DNA of 64,000 nucleotides from Lachnospiraceae bacterium (GTDB lineage Bacteria > Bacillota > Clostridia > Lachnospirales > Lachnospiraceae), in NCBI GenBank assembly GCA_024690825.1, contig JAILOK010000056.1, forward strand, positions 1 to 64,000, given 5' to 3'. Positions 1 through 8,579 of the stretch are shown here, in pieces. The notes under the pieces were generated by a model. It saw nothing but the letters and a program-made list of their open reading frames with translations. It made no database searches and had not been told where the DNA came from. Position 1 is the stretch's first letter. Every line of letters starts with the position of its first letter. Position numbers and translations under genes: made by a program.

Positions 1-1019
1 ATGGAAAGAACAAAGAAGGTGATTCCCTTCCGCAGATAAATCTTGCTCTGCTGTATGGAGAAGAATCAATGCTCCCTGTTTACTACAGGAAACTGGCAGG
101 TAACATCACTGATGTTAAGACTATAGAGAACCTTGTTAAGGATGTGGATTTCCTTAAACTTGAAAAGCTAAAGCTTGTCATGGACAGAGGCTTTTACAGC
201 GAGAAGAACATAAATGATCTGATGAAACATCATCATAAGTTCCTCATCGGAGCCAGGCTCTCACTTAACCTTGTAAGCAACCGGCTAAACAAGATCCGTG
301 ATGATTTTGTTACCCGCTTTAACTATAATTCTGAGCTAAAGCTCTATGTCATGTCATTTACAGAAGAATGGGAGTACACTGAGGAAAAACCTCGTTCAGG
401 CGAAGTCATTACTGATAAACGCCGTATATATCTCCATTTCTACTACAATGACCAAAAAGCTACTGATGACAAGGTACGGTTCAATGCGATGCTTGAACGC
501 CTTGAAAACAACCTGGTAAATGGCACTCCTGATCCGGAAGATACAAAGCTGTATCAGAAGTACTTTACAATACATGAGACACCGGTAAGAGGAAAAGTTT
601 ACTCATTCAATGAGGATGCTATATGTAAGGCTGAGCGCAACTATGGCTACTTTGCGCTTATGACAAATGGCATCAAGGATCCTGTTGAAGCACTGCGTAT
701 ATACAGGCTGAAAGATCTCATTGAGAAGTCCTTTGGCAATCTCAAAGAGCGTCTTTCCATGCGCAGGATGTCTGTCGCATCTGAAGAGAACTTTGAAGGC
801 AAGCTCTTCGTGCAGTTCATTGCACTGCAGCTGATGTCATATATCAAAAAGCAGATGGATCAAAATGGCCTCTTCAGTGATTACACCATGCAGTCTCTGC
901 TTGATGAGCTGGATATTATTGAATACTACCAGCAGCCTGGCAAAGCACACCATCTGTCTGAAATAACTAACAAACAACGTAAGCTCTATGAGCTTATGGA
1001 AGTACCTGTCCCGACATAA
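1..1019 (+). mobile_element. IS1634/IS4-type transposase, 3' part only
   Basis: This is the C-terminal part of a DDE transposase that cuts and pastes its insertion sequence. The reading frame is open from base 3, before the first in-frame ATG at 69, so the gene starts left of the window. The translation from base 3 (GKNKEGDSLPQINLALLYGE) followed by the segment with LVMDRGFYSEKNI matches the RNase-H-like core of IS1634-type transposases: the D of DRGF should be the second catalytic acid, and the E in LKDLIEKSFGNLKERL the third. The first Asp lies outside the window. The frame is intact to the TAA at 1017-1019, so this copy may be functional. Element ends and target duplication cannot be defined here. 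Family level is from recall of conserved motifs. Confidence 0.85.
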
Positions 1020-1042
1020 TCCTTGGTATAAAATGACGGGAC
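1008..1042 (+). terminator. Hairpin at the end of the transposase gene
   Basis: A 10-base arm at 1008-1017 (GTCCCGACAT) pairs with 1033-1042 (ATGACGGGAC) with one mismatch and a 15-base loop. It overlaps the transposase stop codon. No clear T-run follows, so it may stop read-through only weakly, or it may belong to the IS end. Confidence 0.35.
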
Positions 1043-1053
1043 TTTAGGATATA

Positions 1054-1082
1054 TTGTGAAACTGCGTATTTTGTGGTAAAAT
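1054..1082 (+). promoter_or_regulatory. Promoter of ychF-lgt
   Basis: TTGTGA (1054-1059), a 17-base spacer and TAAAAT (1077-1082) match the sigma-A pattern. It lies just right of the transposase and about 55 bases before the ychF start. Confidence 0.6.
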
Positions 1083-1140
1083 CTCCAAGATTGTGTTTTT
1101 TTGCACGCAAAATGCAGGGAACAAGAGAGGTTTACATAAC

Positions 1141-2238
1141 ATGAAACTGGGAATCGTGGGGCTTCCCAACGTGGGGAAGTCTACATTGTTCAATTCACTG
1201 ACAAAGGCAGGCGCGGCAGCGGAGAATTTTCCGTTCTGTACGATAGACCCGAATGTGGGCGTGGTCACCGTGCCGGATGAGAGGGTGGATACCCTTGGCA
1301 AGATGTATGCTTCCAAAAAAGTCACCCATGCAACGATCGAGTTTGTTGATATCGCGGGACTGGTAAAGGGTGCCTCAAAGGGAGAGGGCCTGGGCAATCA
1401 GTTCCTTGCAAACATCAGGGAGACGGATGCGATAGTGCATGTGGTCAGATGCTTTGAGGATCCGAATGTCGTTCATGTGGACGGATCGGTTGACCCCTTA
1501 AGGGACATAGAGACGATAAACCTGGAGCTCATCTTTGCCGATATCGAGGTGATCGACAGAAGACTTGCAAAGGTCAGCAAGCAGGCAAGAGTCCAGAAGG
1601 AATACCAGAAGGAAGAGAATCTCTTAAAGACATTAAAGGAGATGCTTGAAAACGGAAAGACCGTAAAGACCTATGAGCCTGCGGATGAGGATGAAGAAAA
1701 GCTTTTGAAGGAGTTTTCGCTTCTGACCGGAAAGCCCGTGATCTATGCGGCAAATGTGGCAGAGGATGATCTGGCAGATGACGGCGCGTCAAATCCCGGA
1801 GTGCAGAAGGTAAGGGAGTTTGCTTCGACGGAGGGCAGCGGAGTCTTTGTCGTATGCGCCAATATCGAGCAGGAGATCTCGGAACTTGACGAAGAGGACA
1901 AGGCATTGTTTTTAGAGGATCTGGGTCTGAAGGAGAGCGGCCTTGACAAGCTGATAAAGGCAAGCTATTCGCTTCTCGGACTCATATCATTCCTTACCTG
2001 CGGCGAGGACGAGTCGAGGGCATGGACAATAAAGAAAGGAACAAAGGCGCCTCAGGCGGCCGGAAAGATACACACAGACTTCGAGAGGGGCTTTATTAAA
2101 GCAGAGGTCGTTGCTTACGATAAACTCATGGAGTGCGGCAGCATGAACGCCGCAAAGGAAAAGGGCCTTGTGGGCATGGAGGGAAAGGAATATGTCGTGC
2201 AGGACGGCGACATCATTCTTTTCAGATTTAACGTATGA
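1141..2238 (+). CDS. ychF: YchF/OLA1-family redox-sensitive ATPase/GTPase
   Basis: A 365-residue Obg-related P-loop protein of the length usual for YchF. It binds ribosomes and hydrolyses ATP in characterised homologues. Walker A is GLPNVGKST near residue 6, the DIAGL switch follows, and the usual NKxD specificity motif is replaced by an NVAE-like sequence (YAANVAEDD), the hallmark that lets YchF prefer ATP. A TGS domain ends the protein (about 280-365). The start at 1141 is preferred over an upstream in-frame ATG at 1093 because AGAGAGG stands 10 bases before it and the protein then begins MKLGIVGLPNVGKST as in the family. The stop overlaps the lgt start (ATGA), so the two are probably translationally coupled. 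Confidence 0.95.
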   Translation: MKLGIVGLPNVGKSTLFNSLTKAGAAAENFPFCTIDPNVGVVTVPDERVDTLGKMYASKKVTHATIEFVDIAGLVKGASKGEGLGNQFLANIRETDAIVHVVRCFEDPNVVHVDGSVDPLRDIETINLELIFADIEVIDRRLAKVSKQARVQKEYQKEENLLKTLKEMLENGKTVKTYEPADEDEEKLLKEFSLLTGKPVIYAANVAEDDLADDGASNPGVQKVREFASTEGSGVFVVCANIEQEISELDEEDKALFLEDLGLKESGLDKLIKASYSLLGLISFLTCGEDESRAWTIKKGTKAPQAAGKIHTDFERGFIKAEVVAYDKLMECGSMNAAKEKGLVGMEGKEYVVQDGDIILFRFNV

Positions 2239-3095
2239 TGGGAGTAAAGGACATAGCGTTCCCTCACCTTCATATTTATCTGACCAATGTCCCGAAATCT
2301 TTTTCGGTCTTCGGTTTTGAGATAGCCCTCTATGGCGTCATAATAGCAACGGGGATAATGCTGGGCCTGTGCGTTGCGGCCGCAGACCAGAAAAGACACG
2401 GACTTGACGGCAATACGATATGGGATGTGGCGATCTACGGCATACCTGCCGGTATAATAGGAGCGCGTATTTATTATGTGATATTTAACTGGGCGGCATA
2501 TAAGGATGCCCCGCTTTCGGTCTTTAACTTAAGGGCCGGAGGCCTTGCCATATACGGCGGAGTGATAGGCGCGATATTGACGGTCGTCATCTATACCGGG
2601 GTAAAAAAGCTTTCGTTTTTTGCAACCTTTGATTCGATATCTTTGGGGTTTCTTGTGGGTCAGATCATCGGCCGCTGGGGAAACTTTTTTAACAGGGAGG
2701 TCTTCGGAGGCTATACCGACAATATCCTGGCCATGCGCCTGCCCATAGAGGCTGTGCGCGCGCGCGACATCACGCCTGCGCTGCAGGAGACCATAGTGGA
2801 GGGCACAAACTATATCCAGGTCCACCCGACCTTTCTTTATGAAGGACTCTGGAATCTGGCTGCCCTTGCCTTCCTCTGGTTTTTCAGTCCCAAAAAGAAA
2901 TTTAACGGACAGATCTTCTGTCTCTACATAGCGCTCTACGGCATCGGACGCTTCTGGATCGAATACATCCGCACCGACAGGCTCTATATCGGAAACACCA
3001 ACATACCCGTCTCCATGGTCGCAGCCGTCGGCATGATCGCGGCAGCGGTCATCATATCCCTGATCCAAAAGAAGAAGTTGACAGAGGGGTGCTGA
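2235..3095 (+). CDS. lgt: Prolipoprotein diacylglyceryl transferase
   Basis: Lgt transfers diacylglycerol from phosphatidylglycerol to the lipobox cysteine of prolipoproteins in the cytoplasmic membrane. The 286-residue protein has several hydrophobic spans. Family signatures are visible in order: GARIYYVIFNW, RAGGLAIYGGVIGA, the signature GRWGNFFNREVFGG, HPTFLYEGLWN and GRFWIEYIRTD. Start codons at 2235 and 2238 are both possible; both overlap the ychF stop. It is followed by a strong terminator, so ychF-lgt forms a two-gene unit separate from the division cluster. Confidence 0.96.
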   Translation: MMGVKDIAFPHLHIYLTNVPKSFSVFGFEIALYGVIIATGIMLGLCVAAADQKRHGLDGNTIWDVAIYGIPAGIIGARIYYVIFNWAAYKDAPLSVFNLRAGGLAIYGGVIGAILTVVIYTGVKKLSFFATFDSISLGFLVGQIIGRWGNFFNREVFGGYTDNILAMRLPIEAVRARDITPALQETIVEGTNYIQVHPTFLYEGLWNLAALAFLWFFSPKKKFNGQIFCLYIALYGIGRFWIEYIRTDRLYIGNTNIPVSMVAAVGMIAAAVIISLIQKKKLTEGC

Positions 3096-3144
3096 CCCTT
3101 TTCATTATCTTGTGGTATACATAAAGTGAATAACAACATCTGGT

Positions 3145-3183
3145 AAAACATCGGAAAACACGCAGTTTTCCGATGTTTTTTTT
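3145..3183 (+). terminator. Intrinsic terminator after lgt
   Basis: A perfect 15-bp stem (3145-3159 with 3165-3179) around the loop ACGCA is followed by a T-run to 3183. It separates ychF-lgt from the mraZ promoter. Confidence 0.92.
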
Positions 3184-3215
3184 ATGCCATATTCCCGAAA
3201 AAATACAATTTTATG

Positions 3216-3244
3216 TTGATTTCTTCCCAAAAGTGATATAGAAT
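3216..3244 (+). promoter_or_regulatory. Promoter of the mraZ division cluster
   Basis: TTGATT (3216-3221), a 17-base spacer and TAGAAT (3239-3244). It is the only promoter-like sequence between the lgt terminator and mraZ, and it sits directly upstream of the four GTGG boxes. Confidence 0.7.
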
Positions 3245-3253
3245 GACACTTAA

Positions 3254-3298
3254 GTGGTGAAAAGTGGGGCATAATTACACCCATGTGGTAGAAAGTGG
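3254..3298 (+). promoter_or_regulatory. MraZ-binding boxes (four GTGG repeats)
   Basis: GTGG occurs at 3254, 3264, 3285 and 3295, with start-to-start spacing of 10, 21 and 10 bases, so all four fall on one face of the helix. MraZ is known to bind short TGG-containing direct repeats of about 10-bp period upstream of its own gene and repress the dcw operon. Here the boxes lie just downstream of the -10, and the last (GTGGAG) also contains the mraZ ribosome site. Confidence 0.8.
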
Positions 3299-3312
3299 AG
3301 AATTTCCCGAAA

Positions 3313-3741
3313 ATGTTCAGAGGCGAGTTCAATCACACAATCGATGCAAAAGGAAGACTGATCTTCCCGACAAAGTACCGCGAGCAGCTTGGTGAAGGCT
3401 GCATGATCACGCGCGGTATAGATGACTGTGTCTACGCCTACACTATGGAAGACTGGGAAAAGTTCGAGGAAAAGATCGCAAACCTGCCGCTGGACATGGA
3501 AGAGAGCAGAAAGCTGCAGAGATTCTTCCTCGGTTCCGCCATGGAGGGAACATTTGACAGCCAGGGAAGGATCCTCATTTCCACACCGCTTCGCAGGTAT
3601 GCCGGTTTCGAAAAGGAGGTGACTCTTCTCGGCGTCGGAAACCATATAGAGATATGGGACAGAGCCAGATATGAAGCGGCAGAGGTTTCAAGCGTCAACG
3701 AGATAACTTCAAAGATCAGGGAACTGGGGCTGTCACTATGA
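3313..3741 (+). CDS. mraZ: MraZ transcriptional regulator of the division cluster
   Basis: A 142-residue AbrB-fold DNA-binding protein that in other bacteria autorepresses the dcw operon. It has two MraZ/SpoVT-like repeats: [20 protein letters not shown] at the N-terminus, and [12 protein letters not shown] in the second half with its DxxGR core. The ATG at 3313 gives the canonical N-terminus and follows GGAG (3297-3300) by 12 bases; a GTG at 3295 would add six residues but lies inside the operator box. The stop overlaps the rsmH start in an ATGA arrangement. Confidence 0.95.
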   Translation: MFRGEFNHTIDAKGRLIFPTKYREQLGEGCMITRGIDDCVYAYTMEDWEKFEEKIANLPLDMEESRKLQRFFLGSAMEGTFDSQGRILISTPLRRYAGFEKEVTLLGVGNHIEIWDRARYEAAEVSSVNEITSKIRELGLSL

Positions 3742-4691
3742 ACCCGGAATCGGAATTTGGCCACATACCCGTTCTGTTAAACGAGACCATAGAAGGACTC
3801 AAGATAAAGCCTTCAGGGATCTACCTTGACGGGACCGTCGGAGGCGCCGGACATTCGGAAGAGATCGCAAAAAGGCTGTCGGACAAGGGAAAGCTTGTCT
3901 GTCTTGACCAGGATGAAGAAGCGATCGAGGCGGCAAAGAAAAGACTTGAGCCCTATTCGGACAGGGTTGTTATCAAAAAAAGCAACTTTGCCGATGTCAG
4001 AAAAACGGCTTTTGACCTTGGGATCACTGAATTTGACGGGATACTGATAGACATAGGGGTTTCCTCGCACCAGCTCGATACCGCCGAAAGAGGTTTTTCT
4101 TATATAAAGGATGCGCCGCTTGACATGAGGATGGACCGGAGTTCACCGCTTTCGGCATATGATGTGGTAAATACCTACTCCGAAGAGGAGCTTGCAAGGA
4201 TAATAAAAGAGTACGGCGAAGAAAGATTCGCAAAGAACATAGCCGCAAGGATCTGCGCCGAAAGAGCAAAAAGTCCCATAAAAACCACCCTGGAGCTTGC
4301 CGGACTGACACAGAAGGCGATCCCCGCAAAATACAGGGAAAAGCATACAAACCCGGCGATGAGAACCTTTCAGGCAGTCAGGATAGAGGTTAACGATGAA
4401 CTTGCGATCCTTGAAAGGGCGCTTGAAGAAATGACGGATCTCCTTGCGGACGGAGGAAGGCTTGCTGTAATAACATTTCATTCGCTTGAGGACAGGATAG
4501 TAAAGAACGCTTTCAGGACAGCGGAAAATCCCTGCACCTGCCCGCCGCAGTTTCCGGTCTGCATATGCGGCAAAAAAAGCAGGGGCTGCGTGATAACAAA
4601 AAAACCGGTCACTCCGAAAAATGCGGAGATAACTGAAAATACAAGAGCGCACAGCGCAAAACTGAGAATATTTGAAAGAAGGAAAGCTTGA
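3738..4691 (+). CDS. rsmH: 16S rRNA (cytosine(1402)-N4)-methyltransferase
   Basis: RsmH (MraW) uses SAM to methylate N4 of C1402 in the decoding centre of 16S rRNA. The 317-residue protein starts with [13 protein letters not shown], the family entry motif. The SAM-binding loop is [14 protein letters not shown], followed by [18 protein letters not shown] and LDMRMD, all characteristic. A conserved cysteine-rich [13 protein letters not shown] segment lies near the C-terminus. It is second in the dcw cluster as in most Firmicutes, overlapping mraZ by four bases and ftsL by one. Confidence 0.97.
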   Translation: MNPESEFGHIPVLLNETIEGLKIKPSGIYLDGTVGGAGHSEEIAKRLSDKGKLVCLDQDEEAIEAAKKRLEPYSDRVVIKKSNFADVRKTAFDLGITEFDGILIDIGVSSHQLDTAERGFSYIKDAPLDMRMDRSSPLSAYDVVNTYSEEELARIIKEYGEERFAKNIAARICAERAKSPIKTTLELAGLTQKAIPAKYREKHTNPAMRTFQAVRIEVNDELAILERALEEMTDLLADGGRLAVITFHSLEDRIVKNAFRTAENPCTCPPQFPVCICGKKSRGCVITKKPVTPKNAEITENTRAHSAKLRIFERRKA

Positions 4692-5173
4692 TGAAGAAAG
4701 GCCCGGAGTCCATTTATTATTACGGATATTACGATGACGGAAATACCGTCAGGAAAAAGAAACACATATATGATGATTATGAATTTCAGGAAGAGATCCC
4801 CAAGGCGAAGCCGAGAGATGTCAGAGCCCTGAAGGCGCAGGGCCTTTCGATGGCCTACGGATTCTTCCTGGTTGTCATGGCCATGGTCCTTTTGGTAGGA
4901 TGCATAATGTATCTGAACTTAAGGAACGATATCACGGCCCAGCAAAAGACGATCGCCGGGATGGAAAAGGAACTCGGAACCCTCCGGCAGAAAAACGACG
5001 AGGAGCTTGACCGGATCGAGGGAGCGATCGACATGGAAGAGATCAAAAGGATCGCCATGGACGAGCTGGGTATGACCTATCCGCAATCCGGGCAGGTCGT
5101 AGACATAGAGGAAGGGGCTGGAGACTATGTCCGCCAATATCAGGACATTCCCGAAAAAGTCGAAAAAAAATAA
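4691..5173 (+). CDS. ftsL: FtsL-like septum protein (small bitopic coiled-coil protein)
   Basis: A 160-residue protein with a charged, tyrosine-rich cytoplasmic N-terminus, one membrane span at about residues 54-76 (YGFFLVVMAMVLLVGCIMYL) and an extracytoplasmic coiled coil (ITAQQKTIAGMEKELGTLRQ). This matches the build of FtsL, which joins DivIB/FtsQ and DivIC in the divisome. Sequence conservation of FtsL is weak, so the call rests on topology and on its position between rsmH and the division PBP. The ATG at 4691 is preferred over an in-frame TTG three bases earlier; it overlaps the rsmH stop (TGATG). Confidence 0.8.
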   Translation: MKKGPESIYYYGYYDDGNTVRKKKHIYDDYEFQEEIPKAKPRDVRALKAQGLSMAYGFFLVVMAMVLLVGCIMYLNLRNDITAQQKTIAGMEKELGTLRQKNDEELDRIEGAIDMEEIKRIAMDELGMTYPQSGQVVDIEEGAGDYVRQYQDIPEKVEKK

Positions 5174-7514
5174 AGACAGGAACCAAAAAAGCAGAACCAG
5201 AAGACTCACTTTTTCGATGAAAAAGAAGCTTCTGGGTTTGCTATGTCTGGTACTTGCGGCATTTTTAGGGCTTTTATACAGGATAGTGCAGATAAACAGG
5301 GATAACGGCGACTCGTATAAAAAGCAGGTATTATCCCAGCAGTCATACGATTCGAAGGTGCTTCCGTACAAACGCGGATCCATAGAGGACAGAAACGGTT
5401 CCATCTTTGCCTATTCCGAAAAAGTCTACAATGTAATAATCGACGCAAAGCTTGCAAATCAGGATAACGGAGCGCATCTTGACGCGACGATGGATGCCTT
5501 AAGGCAGAGCTTTCCAGAGCTGGACATAAAAGAGGTCAGGGATTACATAGCCCTTAATCCCGGGGCGCAGTACAAAAAATTCCTGAAAAGGGTTCCTGCG
5601 GACAGGGTTGCCGTATACAAGGAGATCGAGGAGGCATCCCTTGCCGACGAGGAGGCTGAAGAATCCTCAAAGGTCGCAAAGAACGCGGTCTGGTTTGAAG
5701 AGGAATATGTCAGGAAATACCCGTATGATTCCGTGGCCTGCGATATCATAGGCTTTGTGCAGGGAGATAATACAGGCCAGTACGGACTCGAGGAATACTA
5801 CAACGACACATTGAACGGCAGCAACGGCCGCGAATACGGATTCTTAAACAATGACGGTTCGCTGGAGCGTACCATCAAAAAAGCAACGGACGGATGCACC
5901 ATAGTTTCCACCGTGGATGTAAACATCCAGTCGATCGTCGAAAAACACATAAGAGAATTTGCGGATAAATACAAAAACAACTTCCGGACCGGCCCCGCGG
6001 CAAACAACATAGGATGCATCGTCATGAATCCGAATACCGGGGAGATCCTCTCGATGGCAAATTATCCGGTGTTCAACTTAAACGATCCGAGAAACATGGA
6101 GGGTATCGATCTTTCGCCCTACGAATCGCTGGTAAAGAAAAAGAAGAAAAAGAAGGACGAAGAGGAAGAGGAGAAAGAAGAAAGCGTTTCGGAGGATGAA
6201 CCATCCGGCGAGGAACCGGAGGAAGAACAGTCCGAAGACGATAAGGAAACGGAAGAAGAGACAGAGAAAGAATCAGAGGAAGAAGCCGCGGAAGAAGCTG
6301 AGGAAGAGACAGAAGAGGAAAACCTCTATGACAGTGAAGAGATAAAAAATGCGGTATGGAAGAATTTCTGCATATCCGATACATTTGAGCCGGGATCGAC
6401 GGTAAAGCCGTTTACGGTGGCTGCGGCAAAGGATGCCGGAAGGATAAGCGGCTGGGAAACATATGAGTGCAACGGCGCTCTTGAGGTGGGACAGCATGTC
6501 ATACACTGCCACAACAGGTTCGGAGACGGACTGCTGACCGTAAAGGAAGGTATCGCCAAATCCTGCAATGTCGTTTTGATGGATGTGGCTTTTGCCCTGA
6601 AGAAAGATGACTGGCTTAAATATAATAAAAACTTTAATTTCGGATTAAAGACCAATATAGATCTGGCAGGAGAAGTGAACGGAGCCGAGACCACCTTTAA
6701 TGAAAAAATGGGACTTACAGATCTTGCGGTAGCATCCTTCGGACAGGGCTTCAACGCTACAATGATCCAGATGGCGGCAGGTTTTTCGGCACTGATAAAC
6801 GGCGGTTATTATTATCAGCCGCATGTCGTGAGCAGGGTCTTAAATCCGGAAGGAGCCGTAAAGCAGGAAAACAATCCGAGGATAGTCAAGCAGGTCATAA
6901 GCAATGAGACCTCGGATATGATCAGGGATTTCTGCAATGCAGTGGTAATGAGCGATCCTCAGGACTGTACCGGATGGAGCGCCAGGCCGGCAGGCTACAC
7001 GATGGGCGGAAAAACGGGAACGGCGGAGAAACTTCCAAGAAGCGCCAAGAACTATGTCATATCCTTCATCGGATATGTGCCGGCAGAAAATCCCGAGGTG
7101 CTGGCATATGTTGTAATAGATACTCCGAATGTGGAGGAACAGTCTGAATCGACAAGGCTTGCGACAACTCTCTGCAGGGATATAATGACAGAGGTGCTCC
7201 GGTATATGAACATCTTCCCGACTCTTGAGATATCGGAGGAGGAGCAGGCCGAGCTTGATAAAATGCTTGAAGATTTCTCGGCAGGAGCGGTTTCACAGAA
7301 TGCCGTATCCGGAAATTCTGTTTCGGAAAATGAAGCACCGGAGGGCGAAGGAGATGACGCGGAGCCTGCAATGGAACCGGTGGAGCCTTCCGAAAACAGG
7401 ATACAGTATGATCCCGAAACAGGCTATCCGCTTGATCCGAACACCGGAGAGGTGCTCGACCCCGTCACCGGACAGCCGATAGACAAGACATTACCGTCAG
7501 ACCTGGAGTTTTGA
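5127..7514 (+). CDS. ftsI: Division-type class B penicillin-binding protein with acidic insert
   Basis: A 795-residue septal transpeptidase (FtsI/PBP2/SpoVD family) that crosslinks peptidoglycan. A basic N-terminus and membrane span (about 31-50) are followed by the dimerisation domain and the transpeptidase domain. Catalytic motifs: Ser424-Thr-Val-Lys427, Ser479-Cys-Asn and Lys629-Thr-Gly-Thr. Between NYPVFNLNDPRN and the SxxK motif lies an insert: seven lysines (337-343) and then 55 residues of which 36 are Glu or Asp (344-398). No PASTA domain is visible; the tail carries short DPxTG repeats (DPETGYPLDPNTG). The start at 5127 overlaps ftsL by 47 bases with GGAG close by; the ATG at 5217 is an alternative. 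Whether it serves vegetative division or sporulation cannot be decided from sequence. Confidence 0.93.
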   Translation: MSANIRTFPKKSKKNKDRNQKSRTRRLTFSMKKKLLGLLCLVLAAFLGLLYRIVQINRDNGDSYKKQVLSQQSYDSKVLPYKRGSIEDRNGSIFAYSEKVYNVIIDAKLANQDNGAHLDATMDALRQSFPELDIKEVRDYIALNPGAQYKKFLKRVPADRVAVYKEIEEASLADEEAEESSKVAKNAVWFEEEYVRKYPYDSVACDIIGFVQGDNTGQYGLEEYYNDTLNGSNGREYGFLNNDGSLERTIKKATDGCTIVSTVDVNIQSIVEKHIREFADKYKNNFRTGPAANNIGCIVMNPNTGEILSMANYPVFNLNDPRNMEGIDLSPYESLVKKKKKKKDEEEEEKEESVSEDEPSGEEPEEEQSEDDKETEEETEKESEEEAAEEAEEETEEENLYDSEEIKNAVWKNFCISDTFEPGSTVKPFTVAAAKDAGRISGWETYECNGALEVGQHVIHCHNRFGDGLLTVKEGIAKSCNVVLMDVAFALKKDDWLKYNKNFNFGLKTNIDLAGEVNGAETTFNEKMGLTDLAVASFGQGFNATMIQMAAGFSALINGGYYYQPHVVSRVLNPEGAVKQENNPRIVKQVISNETSDMIRDFCNAVVMSDPQDCTGWSARPAGYTMGGKTGTAEKLPRSAKNYVISFIGYVPAENPEVLAYVVIDTPNVEEQSESTRLATTLCRDIMTEVLRYMNIFPTLEISEEEQAELDKMLEDFSAGAVSQNAVSGNSVSENEAPEGEGDDAEPAMEPVEPSENRIQYDPETGYPLDPNTGEVLDPVTGQPIDKTLPSDLEF

Positions 7515-7548
7515 TACTCGAAGATCGTAAATAACAGAGGATGAATAT

Positions 7549-8523
7549 ATGTTTGATTATTTCGTACCGTTCATAACATGCTTCGGCGCCAGCGTTCTTT
7601 TCGGACAGGGCGTCCTTCCGATGCTTCGAAAGCTGAAGGCCAGACAGGTGGAAAGAGAAGAGGGACCGGAGTCGCACAAGGTAAAGACCGGCACTCCGAC
7701 GATGGGAGGCATCATGTTCCTCATACCCTGGATCGTGGTCGTATCCTTCTATCTGCCGGATCACAGGAACATCCTTCCGATCCTCATAGCTACAGTGGGA
7801 TTCGGACTCATAGGTTTCGTGGATGATTTCATCAAGGTGGTCCTCAAGAGAAACCTGGGACTGAAGGCATATCAGAAATTCGGACTTCAGGTCATCCTTG
7901 CGCTGGTCCTCTGCGTGGTCATCATGAACCACACGAATGTATCATTTGACATGAGAGTGCCTTTCTCATCGATATTTACAAAAAGCGGCACTCCGGTCAT
8001 GATCTCGCTCGGACTTTTTGCCATCCCTTTTGAGATCATAGCTTTCGGAGGAACGGTGAACGGAGCAAATTTCACGGACGGTCTTGACGGACTGGCATCC
8101 TTTGTTACCGCTGTGATCGCGATCTTCATGGCTGTGGCTTCGACCATAACATCGTCGGGCATCACACCGGCGGCGACCGCGATGATAGGTGGGCTGCTCG
8201 GATTTCTGATATATAATAAGCACCCGGCCAAAGTGTTCATGGGGGATACGGGTTCACTCGCCCTTGGAGGCTTTGTGGCATCCTCGGCGATCATGATGAA
8301 CCTCCCGATCTATATACTGATCGTGGCCTTCATCTATCTGGCCGAGGTCTGTTCCGTCATCATACAGGTGCTTTATTTTAAGGCTACGCATGGAAAGAGA
8401 TTTTTCAGGATGGCTCCCATCCACCATCATTTCGAACTTCTCGGATGGTCGGAGGTAAAGGTCACTACCGTATTCACGGCCGTAACCTTCGTTCTGGTCT
8501 TAATAGGACTGGCTGCCATATGA
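7549..8523 (+). CDS. mraY: Phospho-N-acetylmuramoyl-pentapeptide transferase
   Basis: MraY makes lipid I by moving phospho-MurNAc-pentapeptide onto undecaprenyl phosphate at the membrane. The 324-residue polytopic protein shows ESHKVKTGTPTMGG near residue 42, the Asp pair in GFVDDFIKV (92-93), NFTDGLDGLA, the MGDTGS motif and the C-terminal FFRMAPIHHHFELLGW with its histidine cluster. Murein genes usually placed just before it (murE, murF) are missing here; mraY follows the PBP directly after 34 bases with an AGAGGA ribosome site. Confidence 0.97.
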   Translation: MFDYFVPFITCFGASVLFGQGVLPMLRKLKARQVEREEGPESHKVKTGTPTMGGIMFLIPWIVVVSFYLPDHRNILPILIATVGFGLIGFVDDFIKVVLKRNLGLKAYQKFGLQVILALVLCVVIMNHTNVSFDMRVPFSSIFTKSGTPVMISLGLFAIPFEIIAFGGTVNGANFTDGLDGLASFVTAVIAIFMAVASTITSSGITPAATAMIGGLLGFLIYNKHPAKVFMGDTGSLALGGFVASSAIMMNLPIYILIVAFIYLAEVCSVIIQVLYFKATHGKRFFRMAPIHHHFELLGWSEVKVTTVFTAVTFVLVLIGLAAI

Positions 8524-8579
8524 AAAAAACGGGTCGAGAAGGGGCCGGAGTAATTCGTTTTTTATGAAAGGAGGAAAAC

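Noticed and set aside
1574-1963. 129-codon - strand frame opposite ychF
   Set aside because: Pro/Ser/Arg-rich shadow of a certain + strand gene.
3295-3312. GTG start of mraZ at 3295
   Set aside because: It would add six residues not typical of MraZ, lies in an operator box and removes the ribosome site used by ATG 3313.
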